A stretch of DNA of 10,682 nt from Candidatus Cloacimonadota bacterium (GTDB lineage: Bacteria > Cloacimonadota > Cloacimonadia > Cloacimonadales > TCS61), in NCBI GenBank assembly GCA_030626645.1, contig DAOUTP010000043.1, positions 1-10,682 on the forward strand, given 5' to 3'. Of this stretch, positions 1 to 5,922 are shown piece by piece. The stretch's first letter is position 1. The number at the start of each line of letters is the position of its first letter. The translations under genes were made by a program, and so were the position numbers. Below the pieces are notes generated by a model. That model searched no databases. It saw nothing but the letters and a program-made list of their open reading frames with translations, and was not told the origin of the DNA.

Positions 1-1344
1 TAACCCATTTGGACCGAAAACATTCAATACAGTGGCTGTATTAGTTGCTGTTGACCATGGTCCTGTTGTTGGACTACCGCTATAAATTGCATTTATTCTG
101 TTAACTATTTTGCCTTGAACTACTTCCCAGAAACCTGCTACCGATTCAGAGCAGATCTGGAACCAGCGTTCAGTTTGATAACCTAAAGCAGTAATCGGAT
201 TATCATAAAAATCAAAATCTGTAGGAGGGGTTCTCTCATAATTGAGGAACTTTGTAATCATTGTTTCAAGTTGTGTGGCATCCTGTGCTGTCATTCTAGC
301 TAGGATCACATCCGGCATACTGTTATCATTTACATCGGCATAAATATTATCAGAAACACAATAGCTATTCCAAATAGGCGAAACAACTGTATTCCCTGTA
401 GTTCCATAATCACCCAGAAGTAGAATAGCTGCCGGTGCTGGATCCCAGCCTGTAGATGGGTCCATGATATCATCAATATAGTTTTCAATTGCTGTAGGGG
501 TGTTACCACCAACTGCATCCGTAGTCATCACAGTGGTAGAGATTCCCTGTTGCTGGCGGAAAACTTTGATCGAATCTGCCCAAGCCAGAAAAATTGGATC
601 ATCAGGGCAAATGATAAGATATTCAAAACCATCGCGTCTGTTTTCACGTTGCGAATAATCAATAACAGGAATAGACTCATGATTCAGAATTGCATCCTGC
701 AAAATTGGATCCCACCAGCGACTACGTAATCGTTCAACACCGATCTGACCATTTCCACCAGTAAATTTAACTTCCAATTTCAGATCACGATAAACCAATA
801 ATTCTTTGGTTACCGGATTATATTGGAATGGCGTTATCCCCAGCATTACAACGTCAACTCCCCGGATTTGAGTAGGCTGGGAAATTGCAGCAAATTCACG
901 AGGATAAAATTCATTTGTCGCATAAACCTGGTTATTCCGATTGTATTCCAGAGGACTATCATTGGTATCCAGTGGAATGCGGAAGGCAGGAGCCATTTCA
1001 ATGTTTGTGAACCTTTCTGTGCGATATTCCAGGATATTCAATTCGGCTCGAGCACCTTGTGGAATAGCAATGTATCTTCCTCCACCCGGCAGATCTGGCA
1101 TGCCTTCATTATTTGGCAGGAAATTTCCTGGCAGATTGATCGTCTGCAGCATTTCACGATTGATCTCCTGTTCTACAAAATTGAATTTCTGAATTGAGTG
1201 ATTGACTTGAACACCGGATGAATTCTGATATTCAAGTGTAAATCCCTGTTCATTCCAACTATCGTTGTATTCAACAACTTGATTAAGATTAGCAGAGAGT
1301 GAAAGTGCAAAAACAATAAAAATAATTATTAAAAAATACTTCAT
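1..1344 (-). CDS. Gingipain-like C25 family cysteine peptidase, N-terminal part (cut by window edge)
   Basis: The reading frame is open from the ATG at 1344 to base 1 (448 codons) with no stop, so the gene continues off the left edge. Residues 1-18 are a signal peptide (MKYF, then a hydrophobic run ending SLSA). Residues about 20-230 match the style of a C25 propeptide (LPGNFLPNNEGMPDLPGGGR). The C25 catalytic fold starts near residue 237 (FEYLIICPDD), with the conserved LLLGDYG strand at 309-314 and the block DVILARMTAQDATQLETMI leading to YER at 369-371, which aligns by eye with gingipain RgpB. In that family the catalytic His and Cys come after this block, so they lie outside the window and activity cannot be judged. 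The product is probably exported and matured by propeptide removal; type IX secretion is likely but the C-terminus is not visible. The start is supported by AGGAGG at 1357-1352, seven bases before the ATG. Confidence 0.85.
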   Translation of the reverse strand, partial: MKYFLIIIFIVFALSLSANLNQVVEYNDSWNEQGFTLEYQNSSGVQVNHSIQKFNFVEQEINREMLQTINLPGNFLPNNEGMPDLPGGGRYIAIPQGARAELNILEYRTERFTNIEMAPAFRIPLDTNDSPLEYNRNNQVYATNEFYPREFAAISQPTQIRGVDVVMLGITPFQYNPVTKELLVYRDLKLEVKFTGGNGQIGVERLRSRWWDPILQDAILNHESIPVIDYSQRENRRDGFEYLIICPDDPIFLAWADSIKVFRQQQGISTTVMTTDAVGGNTPTAIENYIDDIMDPSTGWDPAPAAILLLGDYGTTGNTVVSPIWNSYCVSDNIYADVNDNSMPDVILARMTAQDATQLETMITKFLNYERTPPTDFDFYDNPITALGYQTERWFQICSESVAGFWEVVQGKIVNRINAIYSGSPTTGPWSTATNTATVLNVFGPNGL

Positions 1345-1428
1345 GATCTATCCTCCTGTTATTATTTTATTACATCAATTTTACACGCAATATTTATTCC
1401 TGAATTTGGTTTGTAAAGCATTTATTTT

Positions 1429-1456
1429 ATTATAATTAGAATGTAAAATTAATCAA
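1429..1456 (-). promoter_or_regulatory. Putative sigma70-type promoter for the C25 peptidase gene
   Basis: On the minus strand TTGATT (1456-1451) is followed after 16 bases by a perfect TATAAT (1434-1429). Transcription would start near 1422 and give a leader of about 78 bases before the ATG at 1344. It lies downstream of the terminator at 1537-1568, so the C25 gene is probably its own unit. The region is very AT-rich, so a chance match is possible. Confidence 0.5.
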
Positions 1457-1536
1457 TGATTTTTTATTTCGGGCGGATTGAAAAAGTATACCATAAAGGC
1501 TCATTGCTTCTGGATTCTATCTCACTTTGGAAACAT

Positions 1537-1568
1537 AAAAAAGAAGTTGAGCAAATTAACTCAACTTC
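1537..1568 (-). terminator. Rho-independent terminator after the FMN-binding protein gene
   Basis: Read on the minus strand, GAAGTTGAG (1568-1560) and CTCAACTTC (1551-1543) form a perfect 9-bp stem with an 8-base loop, followed directly by six T residues (1542-1537). It sits about 50 bases after the stop codon at 1617 and upstream of the promoter of the next gene. Confidence 0.85.
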
Positions 1569-1616
1569 AAATTAGACTCAATTTTTATTACAAAGAGTGT
1601 TTTACGAAATTACTTA

Positions 1617-2222
1617 TTACTCCTGTTTAGAACTAACTAATACTTTGAGATATAATTCCTCATACAAAACAATACATTTTTTTACAGCAAAGCATGCACT
1701 TCGAGAAGATATAGTTGCACCGGTAATTGGGCGAATATCTCTTTTTACTTTGAACTTATTTTTAATGGTTTTACCGATAAATTGTTTCAGAAATATTCTT
1801 TTGGCAATCGGCTTACCTCTTTTTTCAACAAAAGACATAACTGCTAAATTCTGAATTTTTCCTTCCATATTCATATTGACGATGTATTCAATCGGTCCCC
1901 ATTTTCCTGGTTGTTTTTCAATTATTGAAACACTTACTTTTTTCCCGTTTTTTATCCCGAAATAAAATGTAAACTCGGTCTTTGCTCCAATTGCTTTTGC
2001 TGCATCTCCTTTTTGAAATAGAACTAACTTTCCACCCATTAATTCTTTCATAGCTGCTATTTGTTCAGGATTAGCTTGTTTGGTTTCTTCTACAATCTCA
2101 TCAACGTCAGAAAACATTTCTTGCATAGCTTGCTCTTGTGTAAGCAGAACGAAACCATAAGCTGAATTTCCAAAAAGTATCAGCATAAAAAGAACACTAA
2201 TTAATATTTTAGGCATTTTCAT
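1617..2222 (-). CDS. Exported FMN-binding domain protein (probable covalent flavoprotein)
   Basis: This 201-residue protein has a signal peptide or N-terminal anchor (residues 1 to about 23, ending SAYG). It ends in an FMN_bind domain of the NqrC/RnfG/NosR type. The block from KWGPIEYIV (107-115) through RDIRPITGATISSRS (161-175) is the family signature. In proteins of this type ApbE attaches FMN through a phosphoester to the last threonine of (S/T)GAT, here T170, outside the cytoplasmic membrane. The usual Asp three residues before the S/T is replaced by Arg164; the nearest Asp is D162, so flavinylation is likely but unproven. The role would be a one- or two-electron carrier in the periplasm. 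It follows the porin gene by 184 bases with a terminator-like hairpin between them, and no ApbE is visible in the window. AAGGAG lies five bases before the ATG at 2222; Met3 is an alternative start. Confidence 0.85.
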   Translation of the reverse strand: MKMPKILISVLFMLILFGNSAYGFVLLTQEQAMQEMFSDVDEIVEETKQANPEQIAAMKELMGGKLVLFQKGDAAKAIGAKTEFTFYFGIKNGKKVSVSIIEKQPGKWGPIEYIVNMNMEGKIQNLAVMSFVEKRGKPIAKRIFLKQFIGKTIKNKFKVKRDIRPITGATISSRSACFAVKKCIVLYEELYLKVLVSSKQE

Positions 2223-2264
2223 TGTTTCTCCTTAATTTTTTTCTGTTTACTCATAGAGTTTGTT

Positions 2265-2306
2265 AAATAAAAATGGGAGCAAGGGGGAGAAAAGCTTCCT
2301 GCTCCC
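2265..2306 (-). terminator. Rho-independent terminator between the porin and FMN-binding genes
   Basis: On the minus strand GGGAGCA (2306-2300) pairs with TGCTCCC (2281-2275); the stem can extend by two or three G-C pairs past a bulge. It is followed by ATTTTTATTT (2274-2265). It lies 100 bases after the porin stop and about 50 bases before the start of the FMN-binding gene. Either that gene has its own promoter in the short gap or it depends on partial read-through. Confidence 0.75.
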
Positions 2307-2406
2307 TAAATAAGCAGAATACATTTATTGATTTTTTTACAATCAATAGAGAGGAAAACAATAACCTCAACTGATTTCTGTTATTTATTAATTTCTATTA
2401 ACACTC

Positions 2407-3525
2407 TTAGAATGTAAGAGATATCTCCAGAGCAACTCTGTCTTGTTTAGCTGTAACATCTTCATTTTCATTATGAATATAATCGTATTCAACTATTACT
2501 TTCATACTATTCCAGAAAAACCAGTCGATACCAGGTGTGATTGCTACAGTTTCATCACCTTCAATATCTTCATTGGGCTCATAATAATCATAGCGTATAA
2601 AACCAATTAAGGTTTCAGGGATTATACCGAACTGTGCTTCAATAAAATATCCCCAAAGTTTTTGATCTGAATCAAAAAGATCCCAGTCATATACATCTTT
2701 ATGCTCTCCCATAATGTATTCTCCAAAGATAAGGAAAGGTGCACCACCAAGTGCAGGATCTTGTGCTACATAAAGTGAAGAAGCAGGCCATTTGAAGTGA
2801 ACACCGGTACGTGTGATGTCTCTGGTGTGATTATAATCTCCACCGTGACCATTATAATCAGTTGGTTCTCCATCATCATCAACAGTTCTTGTATCGACTC
2901 CGGGAGCCAGCCAGTGACTTGCACCAAACTCAATATCTGCAACATTTGCTTGAACCTTTGCAGAATAGTCATAATCCCACATTTTGCTGTCACTTGCATC
3001 ATATTGTGTCCAGTTTCCATTACCGTTAAACATTCCTAACCATGCTGTTACAGGACCTACTGAATAACAGCCTGTAATGCCAATCTGTCTGTTTCTTAAT
3101 TTCCAACCGTCTACTGTTCTGCCATGGATTTGAGAGTGATTTACAGAAGATCTTCCATGATACATGTAGCCTTCATTGTCATCATTTTCATAACCGAAAG
3201 GAACATGGTAATGACCAATACGTACTCCCATTCCACCCTGAGCAAATGCGGGACGCATTGGTGCATGCAGATCTATCCAAACATTTTCAGGTTCAGGTTT
3301 GTTTTTATGCATTGCTGTGTATTCTATATAAAAAGAATTGTAATCTGTGATATCTCCATCCATGAAGAATTCAAGTTCATAAAATTCAAATCCAGGACTT
3401 GTACCTTCTGTTTCTAAATTAATTCTGTTACGAAATTTGAGTTCTCCGCCAAAGTTTATATCAACTTGTGCGTAAATAAATAAACTGATAAGCATAAAAC
3501 AAATTATAATCATACTTTTTTTCAT
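2407..3525 (-). CDS. Outer-membrane beta-barrel porin (phosphate-selective porin O/P-like)
   Basis: A 372-residue protein with a signal peptide (residues 1-19, FIYA before QVD) and the traits of an outer-membrane barrel. It has many short alternating amphipathic segments rich in Tyr, Trp and Phe, turns rich in Asp, Glu, Asn and Gly, and a last strand ending in Phe (ALEISLTF). The stretch GVRIGHYHVPFGYEN at 100-114 and WKLRNRQIGI at 141-150 resemble the 'RxGxFxxPFG' and 'RxxGI' blocks of OprO/P-type porins. Length fits that group. Histidines cluster at 105-134 (HYH, YHGR, NHSQIHGR), which could bind metal but may be chance. The solute is unknown. It lies between the four-helix membrane protein and the exported flavoprotein and shares their direction. 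AAGGAG lies six to seven bases before the ATG. Confidence 0.8.
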   Translation of the reverse strand: MKKSMIIICFMLISLFIYAQVDINFGGELKFRNRINLETEGTSPGFEFYELEFFMDGDITDYNSFYIEYTAMHKNKPEPENVWIDLHAPMRPAFAQGGMGVRIGHYHVPFGYENDDNEGYMYHGRSSVNHSQIHGRTVDGWKLRNRQIGITGCYSVGPVTAWLGMFNGNGNWTQYDASDSKMWDYDYSAKVQANVADIEFGASHWLAPGVDTRTVDDDGEPTDYNGHGGDYNHTRDITRTGVHFKWPASSLYVAQDPALGGAPFLIFGEYIMGEHKDVYDWDLFDSDQKLWGYFIEAQFGIIPETLIGFIRYDYYEPNEDIEGDETVAITPGIDWFFWNSMKVIVEYDYIHNENEDVTAKQDRVALEISLTF

Positions 3526-3555
3526 CTGTAGCTCCTTTTTTTAATTTTTTTTAGA

Positions 3556-3624
3556 TCATGTTATTTCTTTTACGATGATACAAAAGAGTTTTGGTAAAAA
3601 CACCATAACTCCATAATTTGCCAT
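3556..3624 (-). CDS. Candidate 22-residue small hydrophobic protein or leader peptide
   Basis: Between the four-helix membrane protein gene and the porin gene there is a 22-codon frame starting MANYGVMVFLPKLFCIIV and ending in TGA at 3558-3556. Support for translation comes from the ribosome site: AAAGGGGGTGA (3637-3627) matches the anti-Shine-Dalgarno complement with one change, five bases before the ATG. The middle of the peptide is hydrophobic and could form a short membrane segment. I do not recognise it. It could be a small subunit of the neighbouring membrane protein, a leader peptide that controls porin translation, or spurious. Its stop is about 30 bases before the porin start. Confidence 0.45.
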   Translation of the reverse strand: MANYGVMVFLPKLFCIIVKEIT

Positions 3625-3626
3625 AC

Positions 3627-3637
3627 TCACCCCCTTT
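3627..3637 (-). promoter_or_regulatory. Very strong Shine-Dalgarno sequence not belonging to any long gene
   Basis: The minus-strand AAAGGGGGTGA is the best ribosome-binding match in the 150-base gap between two larger genes. It points to the 22-codon frame that begins at 3624. It is about 100 bases before the porin ATG, which has its own AAGGAG, so it cannot serve the porin directly. Confidence 0.5.
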
Positions 3638-3675
3638 CATAATAAAATTTACTTTCTCTTTAATTAATTAATGAA

Positions 3676-4155
3676 TTATAAATCTTTTTTTGTAAACCAC
3701 ATGTCTTTCAAGGGAATGAGAAACATGAAAAGGAAACTCAGTCCCATTATCATCCCAGCTATAGTCATCAAAATTGCAAATTGTGATGAAACATAACGAA
3801 TCAGCCAAGCAGATCCTAAATCTATTATAATTGAGCCAAATGAAGTTATTATAATTATATCTTTTAGTAAGACTGAAACCGAAGAAAAGACAAAAATTCC
3901 ACATAAAAGGAAAAACATCATCGACATTCCCAAAAGATGAGGATGAGTTATTTCTATCATTTCCGAAAATCCTTTTTCGAAGATCATTTCTTCCTCATTA
4001 CCTGCATAATGATCTGCTGTTCCGGACAACGTGAAATGTGTTTTTTCATAAACATTAACCAGTGCAACTAGATATGAAAGAGCCATACATAATAAAAATA
4101 AAGTAATAAGCAATTTCTTATCTTTGCTCGCACCTGAAAGACTAAATTGATTCAT
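3676..4155 (-). CDS. Four-helix inner-membrane protein with loop histidines, function unknown
   Basis: A 159-residue protein with four predicted membrane segments at about 14-36, 73-97, 99-118 and 124-148. A roughly 36-residue loop after helix 1 carries HYAGNEEEMIF (49-59) and ends in ITHPHLLGM (69-77) at the entry to helix 2; a second conserved-looking block is DLGSAWLIRYVSSQFA (112-127). From memory, similar four-helix proteins with a 'HYxGxEEE...THxHxxxM' pattern and an 'IRYVS' block occur in other anaerobes and are often left unnamed or misnamed. The histidines H40, H49, H71 and H73 could bind heme or metal, which is inference. It is the first gene after a sigma54 promoter and probably starts an operon with the porin. 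GGAGG lies six bases before the ATG at 4155, and no terminator separates it from the porin. Confidence 0.75.
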   Translation of the reverse strand: MNQFSLSGASKDKKLLITLFLLCMALSYLVALVNVYEKTHFTLSGTADHYAGNEEEMIFEKGFSEMIEITHPHLLGMSMMFFLLCGIFVFSSVSVLLKDIIIITSFGSIIIDLGSAWLIRYVSSQFAILMTIAGMIMGLSFLFMFLIPLKDMWFTKKDL

Positions 4156-4193
4156 TTACAACCTCCATTGATCAGATTTTTGCAATTTAATTT

Positions 4194-4210
4194 AGCATTA
4201 ATTATGCCAA
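4194..4210 (-). promoter_or_regulatory. Sigma54 (-24/-12) promoter of the membrane protein-porin operon
   Basis: The minus strand reads TTGGCATAATTAATGCT. Against the sigma54 consensus (TTGGCAC-N5-TTGCW) the GG at 4208-4207 and the GC at 4196-4195 have exactly the required spacing, and TTGGCA is intact; the -12 half is ATGCT in place of TTGCT. Transcription would begin near 4183, leaving about 28 bases before the ATG at 4155 with GGAGG inside. An NtrC-family activator is encoded next to it. By eye I find no comparable match upstream of the other genes in the window. Confidence 0.75.
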
Positions 4211-4258
4211 ATACGAAAATCTAACTTCTGTGAGATGCAGAGAATTACTGTATTAGAA

Positions 4259-4314
4259 ATCATCAGAAGATTTTAGAAAATTGTAAGTTGTTTTATTTTA
4301 ATATCTTGAAAGAT
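4259..4314. promoter_or_regulatory. Candidate upstream activator-binding sites for the sigma54 promoter
   Basis: ATCTTGAAAGAT (4303-4314) is a perfect inverted repeat of five-base arms around two bases. A looser relative, ATCATCAGAAGAT, lies at 4259-4271. The AAGAT half-sites are 43 bases apart, close to four helical turns, and lie about 80 and 125 bases upstream of the predicted start, where NtrC-type activators usually bind. In such AT-rich DNA this can easily be chance. Confidence 0.22.
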
Positions 4315-4501
4315 TGTGATAAAAGTCTTTTATAAATAAAATAAAAATTTAAAGAAAATTTTGTAAATTGTTAATTTTTGTAGAGAGAAATTGCAGAAAC
4401 ACTAATTCTAATATTACGTAATTAATTAAAGAATAAGCTGTTTATAAGAACTTTATTCATCAGTAAAGATCATAAATATAGTATAAGTTCCAAATTATAT
4501 G

Positions 4502-4530
4502 AAATAAAAAGAAAAGAGGAAAAACCCTCT
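4502..4530 (-). terminator. Rho-independent terminator after the response regulator gene
   Basis: On the minus strand AGAGG (4530-4526) and CCTCT (4519-4515) form a short stem around a T-rich loop, followed by a long T-rich tail (TTTCTTTTTATTT). The stem is only five base pairs, but the tail and position after the last gene of the operon support it. Confidence 0.6.
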
Positions 4531-4577
4531 AATAACGTTACCTGTTGGTAATACTATTCCGAAATGGTAATGTTATT
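4531..4577 (-). repeat. Imperfect hairpin overlapping the end of the response regulator gene
   Basis: AATAACGTTACC (4531-4542) and GGTAATGTTATT (4566-4577) are inverted copies with one mismatch in twelve, and the right arm contains the stop codon of the regulator gene. Inside lies a second possible pairing, TTACC-TGTT-GGTAA (4538-4551), which competes with the large stem. It stands immediately upstream of the terminator stem in the transcript. It may protect the 3' end or be one copy of a small dispersed element (see 10663-10682). Confidence 0.5.
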
Positions 4578-5922
4578 CAATATTGTATTTCTTCATTTTT
4601 TCCCAGAGATGCTTTGTAGATATACCCAATATCTCAGCAGTTTTATTTTTCTTCCAATTTGTTTGTTCCAAGATTTTGCGAATATGTTTTGTTTCAACTT
4701 CCTGAATTCTAAGTTTTAAATTGCTCGAACTTGATTTTTTTATTATTATTAAATATTCAGGTAAATTCGAAGCTTTGATTTTGCCGGAAACTGATAATGT
4801 TACCAAACGCTCAATTAAATTTTCTAGTTCCCTGATATTTCCCGGCCAATCATAATTCATCAATACATGAATTGCTTCTGATGATATTTCTACATTTTTG
4901 TTCAATTGCAAATTCAGATTCTTCAAAAAATGATTTACAAGAAGAGGGATATCTCCCTTACGAACTTTTAGTGGAGGTATGATTATTGGTACAACATTTA
5001 GCCTGTAATACAAATCCTTTCTGAATTTTCCTTCATCAACTAAAGTTAATAGATCCACTTTACTTGCAGTAATTATCCTTATATCTACTTTGATTGTTTC
5101 AGTTCCACCGACACGTTCAAATTCTCGTTCTTGTAAAATCCTTAAAAGCCGCATTTGCACGAGTGGACTCATATCATCCACATCATCTAAGAAAATAGTA
5201 CTATGATTTGCAAGTTCGAATCTACCTTTTTTCGTTTTTACAGCATTTGTAAAAGAGCCTTTTTCATGCCCGAAAAGTTCGCTTTCCAAAAGAGTTTCCG
5301 GCAGAGCTCCACAACTTACTTTTATCAATGGTTTATCTCTTTGATCACTCAGATGATGAATAGCTTCTGCAACTAATTCTTTTCCAGTTCCGCTCTCTCC
5401 CTGGATTAGGACTGTACTTCTGCCGTGTGCAATGATCTCGATCAATTGATAAATATCTTGCATTGCTTTGCTTTTACCGATAAGATTTCCAAGTGAATAC
5501 TGCTGTTTCAATTCTTTTCGTAGCAGTACATTTTCTCTTTTCAATTTTTGCAGTTCCAATCCCTTTTTCATTATTAAGATTAGTTCCTCTGGTAAAAACG
5601 GCTTAGTAACATAATCATAAGCTCCCGCCTTCATTGCTTCAACGGCAGTTTCTACAGCACCAAAAGCTGTCATCATAACTACAGTGCTTTCTTCAGAAAT
5701 CTCTTTTATTCTTTTCAGCAATTCGATTCCATTCATCTTTGGTAATTTTATATCCAACAAAACCAGATCAAAATATGTCTTTTGAAACTTTGTTAATCCT
5801 GCTCGACCATCGGAAGCCATAGTAATTGAGAATCCGCTTTCCTTCATTGAATCCTTCAGCATTGTTTGCACTAGGATATCATCTTCAACTATTAATATCT
5901 TATAATTACTCATTATTCCCAT
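4573..5922 (-). CDS. NtrC-family sigma54-dependent response regulator
   Basis: A 449-residue activator with the full three-part layout. The receiver (about 7-120) has acidic E13-D14-D15, phosphoacceptor D57 in LLDIKLP, T85 and K107 (TKPF). The AAA+ domain (about 143-375) has Walker A GESGTGKE (175-182), arginine finger region FRKDLYYRLNV (300-310) and sensor II WPGNIREL (359-366). A FIS-type helix-turn-helix (about 405-447) ends GISTKHLWEKMKKY. Three motifs deviate: the sigma54-contact loop GAFTGA reads GSFTNA (222-227), Walker B LDE reads LDD (D246-D247), and the sensor I block reads TASK in place of the usual A(T/S)N. It overlaps the kinase gene by 17 bases, indicating translational coupling. 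The ATG at 5913 (MSNYKILIVEDD) is equally possible and gives an 8-base overlap. The likely target is the sigma54 promoter at 4194-4210. Confidence 0.93.
   Translation of the reverse strand: MGIMSNYKILIVEDDILVQTMLKDSMKESGFSITMASDGRAGLTKFQKTYFDLVLLDIKLPKMNGIELLKRIKEISEESTVVMMTAFGAVETAVEAMKAGAYDYVTKPFLPEELILIMKKGLELQKLKRENVLLRKELKQQYSLGNLIGKSKAMQDIYQLIEIIAHGRSTVLIQGESGTGKELVAEAIHHLSDQRDKPLIKVSCGALPETLLESELFGHEKGSFTNAVKTKKGRFELANHSTIFLDDVDDMSPLVQMRLLRILQEREFERVGGTETIKVDIRIITASKVDLLTLVDEGKFRKDLYYRLNVVPIIIPPLKVRKGDIPLLVNHFLKNLNLQLNKNVEISSEAIHVLMNYDWPGNIRELENLIERLVTLSVSGKIKASNLPEYLIIIKKSSSSNLKLRIQEVETKHIRKILEQTNWKKNKTAEILGISTKHLWEKMKKYNIE

Larger units (their letters stand above)
4156..4572. other. 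417-base AT-rich regulatory gap
   Basis: I see no gene here on either strand. It holds, from left to right, the ribosome site and sigma54 promoter of the four-helix protein gene (4162-4210), candidate activator half-sites (4259-4314), a very AT-rich stretch with ATTACGTAAT at 4413-4422, then the terminator (4502-4530) and hairpin (4531-4577) of the response regulator gene. The 4320-4500 stretch has no structure I can name. Confidence 0.7.

Noticed and set aside
1..1344. Possible pseudogene because no catalytic His or Cys is seen in the C25 protein.
   Set aside because: The frame is open to the window edge and the catalytic residues of this family lie further downstream, so the gene is merely cut by the window.
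2327..2347. Inverted ATTGAT...ATCAAT resembling an FNR/CRP-type operator.
   Set aside because: The spacing between TTGAT and ATCAA is nine bases where FNR boxes have four, and the DNA is AT-rich, so chance is more likely. It also lacks a T-tract to act as a terminator.
3551..3640. A 29-codon frame starting at 3640, overlapping the 22-codon candidate in another frame.
   Set aside because: It has no ribosome site before its ATG and a less protein-like composition; the strong Shine-Dalgarno sequence lies inside it and points to the start at 3624.
3628..3641. GG-N10-GC spacing in the G-rich run upstream of the porin, as a second sigma54 promoter.
   Set aside because: Only the spacing matches; the -24 half reads GGGGTG and not TGGCAC, and the G-run is better explained as a ribosome site.
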